The notes beneath the pieces were generated by a model that searched no databases, had not been told where the DNA came from, and saw nothing but the letters and a program-made list of their open reading frames with translations. A stretch of 64,000 nucleotides of DNA. It comes from Lachnospiraceae bacterium (GTDB taxonomy: Bacteria; Bacillota; Clostridia; Lachnospirales; Lachnospiraceae). Shown piece after piece: positions 55,194-63,676 of this stretch. Numbering within the stretch: position 1 is the first letter of the stretch; every line of letters starts with the position of its first letter. The position numbers and the translations under genes were made by a program. The DNA lies in the NCBI GenBank assembly GCA_015057665.1, contig SVDY01000001.1, positions 306,936 to 370,935 of the forward strand, in the 5' to 3' direction.

Positions 55194-56732
55194 TCATTCC
55201 TTCTTTTCCTGTGATGCGGCCTGCTCTTCTTCATCTGTTTCTTCCCACTCTTCTTCCATGTAGGAAAATTCCGGATAAATACTGACTTTGTATGCGCACT
55301 CCCTGCTCCATCTGACCGTTTCATTCATAGAACGGCATTCCTCTTCTTCCCATATTGGAAATTCTTCTTCTCCGCTGCATGGCTGAATGATATAATCGAC
55401 GGGAGGCTTTCCCTCCACTGCCTTTATGACAAAATGTTCCGGCTCTTTGTCCGGATATGGCCATATATATTTCATCTGATGTGCTCGAATGGTAAGGAAC
55501 CCATGACCTGCACTCACCAGATCCGAGAAGCTCACAAGAAATCTCATAGCTCTTTTTACCTGTTCACTCTGATTCTTTGACATATCCTCTATCATCTTTT
55601 CAAAAGCCTTAGATTTTGCCGCTGCCAGACATCTGTCCTTATAAGGATATAAAATCATATCTTCCAGGAAACAATCATCCAGATCCCCATCCAGCTTAAT
55701 ATGATATTCTTTTTTTTCCCTCTCATATAAATCCCGGTAAGGGAAAGTAAAGGTTATCTTCTCCCCTTCCATCCATTCCACTCTTTTTGCTGCTTTGATA
55801 AATCGATGAAATCTATGGCTGATTTCTTTCAGTCCTTCTTTTTCCAGAATACTCTCTATTTTCCCGGAATCTTTTTTCATGTCTTCCAAAAAGAAATACC
55901 CCTGTTCCAGAAGAATCTCCATGCCTTCGAATGGAAAATCCAGCTCAAAGAGATTCTTATCCTGATTTAAGAACCAGCCTGCCCGAATCTCATCCTGCAT
56001 ATCTTCAATTTCTTTTAAAACCTTTTTGCTTACACCGGACATCATGAACAGATCCTCACCGGTAAGTCCAAGCAGCTCTCCAACATTAGCAATGCCTGCT
56101 CTTCTCAGACAGTTATAGGCTCTTACAGACCAGTCCAGCACTTCTATCCCCGTAGAACAAGAAAGTGTCTCGCTCGCAAGACCCTGCGCTGCCGCGCGGC
56201 TGCATTGCAGCCAGACTGTCCTGTCAACAGGCCTTTTCTTAAGAATTCCCGGAAGATAGGAAAGACCGGCTTCATCTCCTCTGATATAGCTGCAGATTTC
56301 CTCAACCAGTTCCCTTTTCAAAGCTGCTTTATGAACCCAATTCGTCAGCCAGCTGTCTCCCATGGAGAGTCTTCTTTTGTAAGGAAATCCGGTTTCCAGA
56401 TAAGACACATTCCCCGCTGTTTGAATTTGATACAAGATATCATAGACATTTTCCAGGAAAGCGTCCTGATCCAAATGAAACCGCGTAATGATATCCCCAT
56501 CCGTGTCTTCGGATGTTTGTCCCTCAACATAATAATAGTTGAGCATGCGCCGCTCCCCCTCTTTTAACTCAAACAGAATATCTTCCACATATTCTTTTCG
56601 ATGTTCATAGATATAAGAAGGAATGGTTACTTCTGTTTCATGCCAGGAACTTAAAATCCCCAGTAAAACTGCACCTTCAAAATCCGGCACATAAGGTTCT
56701 GTTTTTCCCTGATAAGTCATTAAATATTTCAT
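55194..56732 (-). CDS. Protein with RNA polymerase alpha-CTD-like domain, function unknown
   Basis: 512 residues. The central segment, about 196-250 (IEVLDWSVRAYNCLRRAGIA, then VGELLGLTGEDLF and SGVSKKVLKEIEDMQ), closely resembles the C-terminal domain of RNA polymerase alpha, which binds UP-element DNA and activators. The flanking parts are unlike alpha: an N-terminal region of about 195 residues and a C-terminal region rich in aromatic and acidic residues ending in a Glu-rich tail. Residues about 174-190 (RTVWLQCSRAAAQGLASETL) are encoded by the GC-rich repeat shared with 21033-21067. A transcription-linked role is inference. It has its own terminator. Confidence 0.7.
   Translation of the reverse strand: MKYLMTYQGKTEPYVPDFEGAVLLGILSSWHETEVTIPSYIYEHRKEYVEDILFELKEGERRMLNYYYVEGQTSEDTDGDIITRFHLDQDAFLENVYDILYQIQTAGNVSYLETGFPYKRRLSMGDSWLTNWVHKAALKRELVEEICSYIRGDEAGLSYLPGILKKRPVDRTVWLQCSRAAAQGLASETLSCSTGIEVLDWSVRAYNCLRRAGIANVGELLGLTGEDLFMMSGVSKKVLKEIEDMQDEIRAGWFLNQDKNLFELDFPFEGMEILLEQGYFFLEDMKKDSGKIESILEKEGLKEISHRFHRFIKAAKRVEWMEGEKITFTFPYRDLYEREKKEYHIKLDGDLDDCFLEDMILYPYKDRCLAAAKSKAFEKMIEDMSKNQSEQVKRAMRFLVSFSDLVSAGHGFLTIRAHQMKYIWPYPDKEPEHFVIKAVEGKPPVDYIIQPCSGEEEFPIWEEEECRSMNETVRWSRECAYKVSIYPEFSYMEEEWEETDEEEQAASQEKKE
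56180..56212. repeat. GC-rich interspersed repeat, family C copy 2, inside a coding region
   Basis: GACCCTGCGCTGCCGCGCGG followed by CTGCATTGCAGCC; most positions match 21035-21067. The palindrome GGCTGCATTGCAGCC is included. It lies in frame within the alpha-CTD-like gene, just upstream (in protein terms) of the CTD-like domain. Confidence 0.6.
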
Positions 56733-56790
56733 GATGCCTCCCTTTCCCGCACCGGGTCTTCCCCATCCTGCGTTACCGGTGCTCTGAAGA

Positions 56791-58068
56791 TTATCTCGTA
56801 GGATGATTCACAAATTTGGCTTTGTATTTGGAATAAACTATGGTCTGTTCTTTATATAAACTATAATATCCGGATGTGGCATAGCAGACAGCCACGGCAA
56901 GGACATAGAAAGACGCTCCTTCAAAACCAAACATCTCGAAAGCGATGATTGTGGCTGTCAGAGGACAGTTGGTTACACCGCAGAATACTGCCACCATGCC
57001 ACAAGCCGCTGCAACAGATGGTCCAATTCCTAAAAGACCGCCAAGAACACATCCAAAAGTTGCTCCAATACTGAAAGATGGTACAATCTCGCCTCCCTTA
57101 AATCCGGCTTTCATGGTAATGGCCGTAAGAAGCATTTTAATAAAAAATGCTGTCGGTTTTGCCTGCTCATGTTCAATGGCTTCTATAATCAGGTTGGCAC
57201 CTGCGCCCATATAATCCGCAGTCTGCAAAATACAGGTAATCGCAATTACAACAAGGGCTGCCACAACCACACGGATATATTTGTTCTTTAAATACTTTTT
57301 ATAGAATTCTCCCGTTTTTTTTAGAAGAACACAAAAAGCGATGCTGACCGCCGCACACAAAAGAGCGATAATTCCCATCTTCACTGCATTTATCACAGTG
57401 AATTCCGGAATGTTATGCACATGAAATGCTTCCGCATGGACACCCATGTTAGCGGAAAACCCACTTGCCACTAAAGAAGCAATCATACAAGGCATTAAAG
57501 CACCGTAATACATAACTCCTACACTGACTACTTCAAGCGCAAACAGAGCTGCAGCCATAGGAGTTCCAAAAAGCGCCGCAAATGCTGCACTCATGCCACA
57601 CATGACCATTACATGACGGTCTTCTTCATCGAGAGGAATAAATCTTCCAATGAAGCCGGCAATACTTCCTCCAAGCTGTACTGCTGCACCTTCTCGGCCG
57701 GCAGAGCCGCCGGTCAGATGGGTAAGAGCAGTTGCCACAAAAATCAATGGTGCAGCCATTGCAGGTACATGATCTTTTGCCTTAATAGTGGAAAATACCT
57801 GATTTACGCCTCCGTCGTCTTTTCCAAATTTATCATACAAGAATACGATGATAAGACCGGCCAGCGGGAGCCCAAGCAATGTCCAGGTATGGTCCGTACG
57901 ATAGTGAGTCACAAAAGTAAGCACATGGGCAAACATAATACTTGCTCCTCCTACGATTACACCAATCAGGACGGCCAGGATAAGCCATTTAAAGAAACTG
58001 CCCATATCCCTTTTAATTCTTCTTTTACTGTCATTCACATAACCTTTTATCGTTTTTTTCTCTTCCAT
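56791..58068 (-). CDS. ClC-family channel/antiporter, possibly the fluoride (CLC-F) type
   Basis: 425 residues, about ten membrane helices. The second anion-binding motif GSAGREGAAVQLG (GREG at 124-127, with the gating Glu) is present; the canonical first motif GSGIP is replaced by DGGVNQVFS. The third region reads AGFKGGEIVPSFSIGATFG, close to the GGEVTPLF pattern of CLC-F fluoride/proton antiporters. So fluoride export is plausible but not proven; chloride transport is the alternative. No fluoride riboswitch is visible upstream; the 58069-58150 leader is pyrimidine-rich with a short imperfect direct repeat. Confidence 0.82.
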   Translation of the reverse strand: MEEKKTIKGYVNDSKRRIKRDMGSFFKWLILAVLIGVIVGGASIMFAHVLTFVTHYRTDHTWTLLGLPLAGLIIVFLYDKFGKDDGGVNQVFSTIKAKDHVPAMAAPLIFVATALTHLTGGSAGREGAAVQLGGSIAGFIGRFIPLDEEDRHVMVMCGMSAAFAALFGTPMAAALFALEVVSVGVMYYGALMPCMIASLVASGFSANMGVHAEAFHVHNIPEFTVINAVKMGIIALLCAAVSIAFCVLLKKTGEFYKKYLKNKYIRVVVAALVVIAITCILQTADYMGAGANLIIEAIEHEQAKPTAFFIKMLLTAITMKAGFKGGEIVPSFSIGATFGCVLGGLLGIGPSVAAACGMVAVFCGVTNCPLTATIIAFEMFGFEGASFYVLAVAVCYATSGYYSLYKEQTIVYSKYKAKFVNHPTR

Positions 58069-58186
58069 ATTCCTCTCTCTTTCTATATTTCTCTTTCTTT
58101 CTGTATTCCGCTTTCTGCATTCCGCTCTCTGTCTGTGACATCCTCACCCATAAAAATTACCTAAGATATGTTGATTTTACCACAAA

Positions 58187-58235
58187 AACAAAAAAAGAGA
58201 CAGACCCGGCTTACATTTTGTCGGATTCTGTCTCT
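58187..58235 (-). terminator. Terminator after the aspartate aminotransferase gene
   Basis: AGAGACAGA (58196-58204) pairs with TCTGTCTCT (58227-58235), with further pairing CCG/CGG inside, followed on the minus strand by TTTTTTTG. Confidence 0.85.
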
Positions 58236-58261
58236 AAAAATCTTCATATCATACAGTGCTT

Positions 58262-59548
58262 TTAAGCCTGTAAAAGTTTCTCGATAGAAACAAGCTTCAC
58301 ACTGAGAACAAAAATCTCAGTTGCTGCCTTCAGTTCTTCCACGGTTGGGAAAGAAGGCGCAATACGAATGTTACTGTCTTTTGGATCTTTGCCGTATGGA
58401 TAAGTTGCACCGGCTTTCGTCATAACAACACCGGCTTCTTTTGCCTTGGCAACAACTGCTTTGGCACAGCCTTCCATGGCATCAAAGGAAATGAAGTATC
58501 CGCCAAGAGGTTTGGTCCAGGAACCAATGCCAAGTCCACCGATTTCTTTTGCCAATACTTCTTCCACAATTTCAAACTTCGGTCTTAAAATATCTGCATG
58601 CTTTCTCATATGATTATACATACCATGCATATCGCCAAAATATCTTACGTGACGGAGCTGGTTTAATTTGTCATGTCCGATGGTCTGATAAGACATATAT
58701 TTCTTCGCATCTTCTAAGTTAGCCTCGGATGCTGCTAATGCAGCGATACCGGAACCAGGGAAGGAAACCTTGGATGTGGAAATGAATTTAAATACCATAT
58801 CCGGATTGCCTGCTTTAATACACTCATTCAGAATTTCAAGGATAATATCTCTCTTATCTTCATATAAATGATGAATGGAGTAAGCATTGTCCCAGAAAAT
58901 ACGGAAGTCTTTTGCCGCCGGCTTAAGATTTGCGAAACGTTTTACCGTCTTATCAGAATAGGATACACCAGTTGGATTGGAATACTTCGGTACACACCAG
59001 ATACCTTTGACAGACTCATCTGTAGATACCAGTTCTTCTACCATATCCATATCCGGACCATCGGAAAGTAAAGGAATATTAATCATCTCAATACCGAATA
59101 ATTCTGTAATAGCAAAATGACGGTCATATCCCGGAACAGGACATAAGAATTTTACTTTATCCAAGCGTCCCCATGGAGTACTTCCCATAATACCGCTTAC
59201 CATAGCTCTGGCTACCGTATCAAACATTACGTTAAGACTGGAGTTACCGTAGATTAAGATATTTCTCTCCGGTACTTCAGACATATCTGCAAGAAGTTTT
59301 CTCGCTTCCGGAATACCATCTAAGATTCCGTAGTTTCTACAGTCTGTCACACCATCACGGCTCATTAAATCTGCTTCTGAAGAAAGAATATCCATCATTC
59401 CAAGACTTAAGTCAAGCTGAGCTTTGGATGGTTTCCCGCGGGACATGTCAAGGGATAATCCTTTGGCCTTCACTTCTTCAAACTGCAGTTCTAACTGTTC
59501 TTTTAATGCAAGCAATTCTTCTTTTGTCATCTGAGCATATGGTTTCAT
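58262..59548 (-). CDS. Aspartate aminotransferase, class I (type Ic-like)
   Basis: 428 residues, longer than AspC/PatA. Motifs of the Ic subgroup: GLSLDMSRGKPSKAQLDLS, NYGILDGIPEARKL, CPVPGYDRHF, WCVPKYSNPTGVSYS, and the cofactor Lys in FISTSKVSFPGSG. Transfers amino groups between aspartate and 2-oxoglutarate, linking oxaloacetate and amino-acid metabolism. The ATG at 59548 follows AGGAGGAAG. Monocistronic, with its own promoter and terminator. Confidence 0.9.
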   Translation of the reverse strand: MKPYAQMTKEELLALKEQLELQFEEVKAKGLSLDMSRGKPSKAQLDLSLGMMDILSSEADLMSRDGVTDCRNYGILDGIPEARKLLADMSEVPERNILIYGNSSLNVMFDTVARAMVSGIMGSTPWGRLDKVKFLCPVPGYDRHFAITELFGIEMINIPLLSDGPDMDMVEELVSTDESVKGIWCVPKYSNPTGVSYSDKTVKRFANLKPAAKDFRIFWDNAYSIHHLYEDKRDIILEILNECIKAGNPDMVFKFISTSKVSFPGSGIAALAASEANLEDAKKYMSYQTIGHDKLNQLRHVRYFGDMHGMYNHMRKHADILRPKFEIVEEVLAKEIGGLGIGSWTKPLGGYFISFDAMEGCAKAVVAKAKEAGVVMTKAGATYPYGKDPKDSNIRIAPSFPTVEELKAATEIFVLSVKLVSIEKLLQA

Positions 59549-59676
59549 TGTGTACTTCCTCCTGCTATTTCTATTCCTTCATTCTTCATATGGATCATTT
59601 TATAGATTCATATGGAATTTATTCATCTTATCTGCAAAAATGCGTTGTTCTTAATATCTTGCACGTACTATTTGCT

Positions 59677-59705
59677 ATTGTATTTAAAAATGGCATAAAT
59701 TGCAA
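59677..59705 (-). promoter_or_regulatory. Promoter of the aspartate aminotransferase gene
   Basis: On the minus strand: TTGCAA (59700-59705), a 17-base spacer, TACAAT (59677-59682). Confidence 0.75.
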
Positions 59706-59825
59706 GTGTAAAATTCATTTTTTATTCTCTTTTTTAATATTTTCCTCATTTTCTAACTATTTTATGCAGTTTTTCATCTGAAAATTTCAAAAAATTTGTC
59801 CCTTTACAGAAATAAAGCAAGAAAG

Positions 59826-59857
59826 CAAGCAAAAAGAGGAGAACAAGTCTCCTCTTT
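59826..59857 (-). terminator. Terminator of glgB
   Basis: AAAGAGGAGA (59833-59842) pairs with TCTCCTCTTT (59848-59857), followed on the minus strand by T-rich sequence. It lies 8 bases after the stop of the Lys-rich tail frame, not after the main glgB stop, which supports the tail as the true end of the gene. Confidence 0.85.
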
Positions 59858-59864
59858 ATCAGCT

Positions 59865-60030
59865 TTATTCTTCTGCTTTTGCAGCTTTCTTTGTTGTCTT
59901 TTTGACTGTTTTCTTAGCCGCTTTTTCTTCTGTATCAGTTGCTTTCGCAGCTTTCTTTGTTGTTTTCTTTGCCTCTTTTTTCTCAGTCTTTTCTGATACT
60001 GCTTTTTTCACAGGATTTTTTTTTGGAATC
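59865..60030 (-). other. Open Lys/Ala-rich tail frame joined to glgB by a -1 shift
   Basis: The frame from the A-run to the TAA at 59865-59867 is open for 50 codons and reads NPVKKAVSEKTEKKEAKKTT and on, with the motif KKTTKKAAKA twice. It has no start codon of its own and is preceded in its own frame by a TGA, so it can only be made by a shift from glgB. The composition resembles histone-H1-like bacterial tails. Confidence 0.75.
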
Positions 60031-62017
60031 TTAATGGATCAATCTCCTCAAACACTACCGCAGTACGTGCAGGAAGATAGAGTTCGATGAAATACTGTCC
60101 GTTGAACTCTTTTACCGGATATTCCATATGTTCTACCTGTTCAAAACCGCCATAAACTGCATCATCACTGCTAAGAACAAGCTTGTAATTTCTGTTCTCA
60201 GGAACAGGAACCAGCATATGTTCAATAGATCTGCTTGGATCAAAGTTAAATGCAAATACTAAATCTTTACGTTTGAACACGAGGATCTTCTCCGGTCCTT
60301 TGTAGAGAAGCTGATCTGCCATTCTCTGTTTGAAAACGTTGTGTCCCTTTAAAAGATGAACGATATCTCTGTCAAAGTTTCCTAACCATTCATATTTTAA
60401 GAAACCGTTTTTATATAAGCTCCACTGACGTCTGCAATAGTGGAAGCTCCATCCATTCCCTTCACGTGGAAAGTCGATCCATTCCGGATGTCCGAATTCA
60501 TTGCCCATGAAGTTAAGATATGCTTCACCGCCGCCTGCCATTGTAAATAAACGCATCATCTTGTGAAGAGCGATAGCACGGTCAATCATAGGATTGTGAC
60601 AGTCTTTATTCATGTCTGTATACATGCCTGCATCAGCAAGACGGAAAATCATTGTCTTATCGCCTACCAGTGCCTGATCATGGCTTTCAAGGTATGCTAC
60701 AGTTCCTTCACCAGGACGTCTGAGACACATATCGCCCCACATCTTTCCAATATCCCAGCTTTCGTCACTCTGTTCTTTTACTGTGCGGATCCACATGTCA
60801 GGAAGCCCCATAGCAAGACGGTAATCAAAGCCGCATCCGCCATCTTCGATAGGAAGACACATACCCGGCATACCGGACATATCTTCTGCTACTGTAATGG
60901 CATTTGGATTTATCGCATGAATCAGTTCGTTGGCAAGCTGAAGATATGTAATGGCTTCTACATGAGTATTATAAGAGAAGTATTTGCTGTTGTCATTAAA
61001 ATCAGTTCCAAGACCGTGGTCATGGTATAACATGGATGTAACACCATCAAAGCGGAATCCGTCGAAATGATATTCTTCCATCCAGAATTTTAAGTTGGAA
61101 AGAAGGAAATGAAGAACGCCTGTCTTACCGTAATCAAAACACTTGGTTCCCCATGCAGGATGTTCGCCCTTATCTCCGTCATGGAAGAACTGCCATGTGG
61201 TACCATCGAACATATTAATTCCTTCTGCTGTATTCTTTACTGCATGGGAGTGAACAACGTCGAGTAACACGCGGATTCCCATGCTGTGTGCTTTGTCTAT
61301 TAAATATTTTAAATCATTTGGTTTGCCAAACCAGCTGGATGCTGCAAAGAAGTTGGATACCTGATATCCAAAGCTTCCGTAATACGGATGTTCCATAATA
61401 GCCATAAGCTGAATGGTATTATAACCTGTCTCTTTTACATGAGGAAGTACGTTATCCGCAAATTCAATATAACTTCCAACCTTGCCCTCTTCCTGAGACA
61501 TACCTACATGCGCTTCATAAATGAATAAAGAATCTTCTGCTTTGAAGTCTTTGTCTGTCCATTCATATGTGTTCCAGTCGTCTACAACTTCCGCTGTAAA
61601 TGTGATTGTAACCGGATCCTGAACAACACGGCGTGCATATAAAGGAATATGTTCTGTACGTGTCATATTAGCATCTACAACCGTCTTCACTTTACAGCCA
61701 TCCCATAAAGCATCGTCGCCTTCAAGATAAAGTTCCCATACTCCATCACCTAAGTTTGTAAGCGGATGGGAAGTCTGATTCCAGTTATTAAATTCTCCTT
61801 CTAAGTAAAGCTGGTGAGCAGAAGGAGCCCAGTCTCTATAATACCAACCGCCATCTACATGATGAAAACCAAAATACTGATGTGCATTGGCAAAGTCAAC
61901 TAAGGATTTGCCGCCCGGTACGAGACGTTCTTTTGTTGCCTTATAAAGATTCATTCTCATATCGATGTCGCCTGCGAATGGCTGTAACTGTGGATTTAAT
62001 TCCAAAACTCGATACAT
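60008..62017 (-). CDS. glgB: 1,4-alpha-glucan branching enzyme, eukaryotic-type (GH13_8)
   Basis: 669 residues in the unshifted frame. An N-terminal CBM48-like module (VDGGWYYRDWAPSAHQLYLE), then the GH13 barrel: LLDVVHSH, the nucleophile Asp in DGFRFDGVTSMLYHDHG, the acid/base Glu in TVAEDMSGMPG, and the third Asp in YLESHDQALVGDK. The DGVTSM and AESHDQALVGDK-type strings are like plant and animal branching enzymes rather than E. coli GlgB. It makes alpha-1,6 branches in glycogen. The main frame stops at 60008 after QKKIL, but at the A-run just before (60016-60024) a -1 shift gives a 717-residue form. No other glycogen gene is adjacent. Confidence 0.95.
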   Translation of the reverse strand: MYRVLELNPQLQPFAGDIDMRMNLYKATKERLVPGGKSLVDFANAHQYFGFHHVDGGWYYRDWAPSAHQLYLEGEFNNWNQTSHPLTNLGDGVWELYLEGDDALWDGCKVKTVVDANMTRTEHIPLYARRVVQDPVTITFTAEVVDDWNTYEWTDKDFKAEDSLFIYEAHVGMSQEEGKVGSYIEFADNVLPHVKETGYNTIQLMAIMEHPYYGSFGYQVSNFFAASSWFGKPNDLKYLIDKAHSMGIRVLLDVVHSHAVKNTAEGINMFDGTTWQFFHDGDKGEHPAWGTKCFDYGKTGVLHFLLSNLKFWMEEYHFDGFRFDGVTSMLYHDHGLGTDFNDNSKYFSYNTHVEAITYLQLANELIHAINPNAITVAEDMSGMPGMCLPIEDGGCGFDYRLAMGLPDMWIRTVKEQSDESWDIGKMWGDMCLRRPGEGTVAYLESHDQALVGDKTMIFRLADAGMYTDMNKDCHNPMIDRAIALHKMMRLFTMAGGGEAYLNFMGNEFGHPEWIDFPREGNGWSFHYCRRQWSLYKNGFLKYEWLGNFDRDIVHLLKGHNVFKQRMADQLLYKGPEKILVFKRKDLVFAFNFDPSRSIEHMLVPVPENRNYKLVLSSDDAVYGGFEQVEHMEYPVKEFNGQYFIELYLPARTAVVFEEIDPLRFQKKIL
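60016..60024 (-). other. A9 slippery run at the end of glgB
   Basis: On the minus strand the codons read TTC CAA AAA AAA ATC CTG TGA. The A AAA AAA heptamer is a classical -1 slip site and the stop follows two codons later. After the slip the codons are AAT CCT GTG, entering the Lys-rich tail. Polymerase slippage giving ten A would have the same result. Confidence 0.65.
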
Positions 62018-62041
62018 TTTATACCCTCCTGAATGAAATGC

Positions 62042-62099
62042 GATAGACAGATACCCCCCTCTGTCCTATCTTGGTTAGTATCTCACAACTTTTAGTATA
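62042..62099 (-). promoter_or_regulatory. glgB promoter and leader hairpin
   Basis: An extended -10, TGGTATACT (TATACT at 62094-62099), with a poor -35. The leader contains GATAGGACAGA/TCTGTCTATC around a G-rich loop (62042-62070), a hairpin with one bulge, ahead of AGGAGGG. Confidence 0.5.
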
Positions 62100-62195
62100 C
62101 CATATTTTTTCATAATAGATATTATTTATTTTAGTTTTTTATATAAATATTCTGTGAAATGTCGGTTTTTCAGATACATTTTTCAGATAAAAGAA

Positions 62196-62642
62196 TCACC
62201 TGTCTGCGTATCCCTCCGGATTGCAGTGAACGATCACTTCCGTAACATCTGTAAGAACAAGAACGCCGTCCTGATTATGCACGGAAACTGTCACTTCCAC
62301 AATACCGTTTTTTCTTCCCCGCTTCGTAAGTTTTGTCACTTCACATGTCCCTGTAAGAACATCACCTGCATAGACTGGCTTATGCCACTCCATGGAAGTG
62401 GATTTTCCTGCCAGAAAATTTCCCACAAAAGGACAGACTTTTAAATACTTTGACCAGACAAGCATAAAACTCATCACGCCAGGTGCGATAAGGTCTCCAA
62501 ACCGGGTAGTTTTCGCATATTCCTCATCTGTATGGAGCAGTAAAGGGTCATATTGTGTGCCAAAAGAAAGTATCTGTTCCTTTGTTATCATGACCGACTC
62601 TAATTCTATGCTCATTCCCAATTTTATATCATCAAAAAACAT
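62196..62642 (-). CDS. MaoC-like (R)-specific hydratase domain protein
   Basis: 148 residues, one hot-dog fold. The hydratase motif YDPLLLHTDEEYAKTTRFGDLIAPG contains the catalytic Asp and His. Members hydrate enoyl-CoA or act in fatty-acid or aromatic metabolism; the substrate is unknown here. The ATG at 62642 (MFFDDIKLGMSIEL) follows AGGAGGC. 178 bases upstream of glgB on the same strand, no functional link obvious. Confidence 0.88.
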   Translation of the reverse strand: MFFDDIKLGMSIELESVMITKEQILSFGTQYDPLLLHTDEEYAKTTRFGDLIAPGVMSFMLVWSKYLKVCPFVGNFLAGKSTSMEWHKPVYAGDVLTGTCEVTKLTKRGRKNGIVEVTVSVHNQDGVLVLTDVTEVIVHCNPEGYADR

Positions 62643-62777
62643 CTGTGTGCCTCCTGTCTATGATTGCTGCATTTCTCTTTTTACAAAAGAACAACATCTA
62701 TTCACCAGGCACTTTAGCACATTAAATAGTTGATGTCAAGTAGACATGATTACACTTCGTTCCTTTTCCCAAGAGCA

Positions 62778-63206
62778 TCATATCACATTCTTTTTAAGTA
62801 GTACAAAACCGGCAGCCAAAGTCAGCATTTCCGTCACCAAAAAAGAAAGCCATACACCAGACAGTTTCCACAGAGAAGCCATCGTATACACAACCGGTAT
62901 AATCAGAACCATCCCTCGGAGAAGCGAAATCATCTGAGCCGGTCCTGATTTTTCCATAGAAGCAAAATAAGAAGACAACACAATATTGCATCCTGTAAAT
63001 GGAACCGCCATAAAGTAAAGTTTGATTCCTTTTACTGCAATCTCCTGAAGAACCGGATCTCTGTCTCTGTTAAACAAAAGTGCTACCGGATCTGAGAAAA
63101 TTACCAGTCCGGCATATATTATCGCAGAAAGAAACAGCACGCTTACCATTCCGTATCTTAAAGTCCTTCCCACGCTCTCTTTGCGCCCTCTTCCGTATGC
63201 ATCACT
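62778..63206 (-). pseudogene. C-terminal remnant of a MATE-family efflux protein
   Basis: The frame reads SDAYGRGRKESVGRTLRYGM and on through four membrane segments, ending KKNVI. This matches the C-terminal third of MATE multidrug/Na+ antiporters (normally about 450 residues). Upstream the frame runs into a stop exactly where the ParE-like remnant ends. No initiation site of its own. I infer that a deletion removed the first two thirds of the gene. Confidence 0.7.
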
Positions 63207-63318
63207 AATTTAAATAATTCAACGCTATATCAACACTTCCGGAATCTTCTGCAATATAAAAAATAATATCCCTTAACTGCTCATCTGCTTTATCAGTTCT
63301 TATAATACTGTACTGCAT
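63205..63318 (-). pseudogene. Truncated RelE/ParE-type toxin remnant
   Basis: 37 residues starting MQYSIIRTDKADEQLRDIIF and ending at a TAG at 63205-63207, where the sequence changes to MATE-like. The beginning matches the first helix-strand unit of RelE/ParE toxins (about 90-100 residues normally). Its ATG overlaps the end of the antitoxin gene, the usual arrangement. The toxin is therefore broken. Confidence 0.7.
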
Positions 63319-63587
63319 TTATTTTTCTCCATCAGTTTCTTTCTAATATCGTCAAATGTACCCTGCATCGGTGCAACACGTCCATGTTCAACGTCATTTT
63401 CCGCATCTGCCAATATCCTTAATAATTCCAATTCTTCTTTCATTTGATAATAATCCTGTAAGCCCATTACCACAGTATCACCCCTTCCATTTACTGTTAT
63501 AATAACTGGTTTACGTTCTTCTCTGCATTGTTTTGATATCTCATTATAATGATTTCGTAAATCTGATGATGGTCTGATTGATTCCAT
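63300..63587 (-). CDS. Phd/YefM-family antitoxin
   Basis: 95 residues from the ATG at 63585-63587 (MESIRPSSDLRNHYNEIS) behind GGAGG. The N-terminal DNA-binding fold with RKPVIITVNGRGDTVVMGLQDYYQM is typical of Phd/YefM antitoxins. Its partner toxin downstream is truncated, so this is an orphan antitoxin in this strain. Confidence 0.87.
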   Translation of the reverse strand: MESIRPSSDLRNHYNEISKQCREERKPVIITVNGRGDTVVMGLQDYYQMKEELELLRILADAENDVEHGRVAPMQGTFDDIRKKLMEKNKCSTVL

Positions 63588-63676
63588 GGCATACCTCCAA
63601 CACAATATAACATAGTCATATTATATCTCAATATGTCTACATCTTCAACATGATATCCCCACTCTACAAATCTACA

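Larger units (their letters stand above)
59549..59864. other. Intergenic region aspartate aminotransferase-glgB
   Basis: 316 bases with no gene. It holds the aminotransferase promoter (59677-59705), the glgB terminator (59826-59857) and AT-rich sequence; TTCATATGGA occurs twice near 59587-59618. Nothing else stands out. Confidence 0.7.

Noticed and set aside
58069..58260. Fluoride riboswitch upstream of the ClC gene
   Set aside because: The conserved loop and pseudoknot strings of that aptamer cannot be found; only a pyrimidine-rich leader is seen.
62794..62991. Second frame overlapping the MATE remnant
   Set aside because: Aromatic-rich shadow of the membrane-protein frame.
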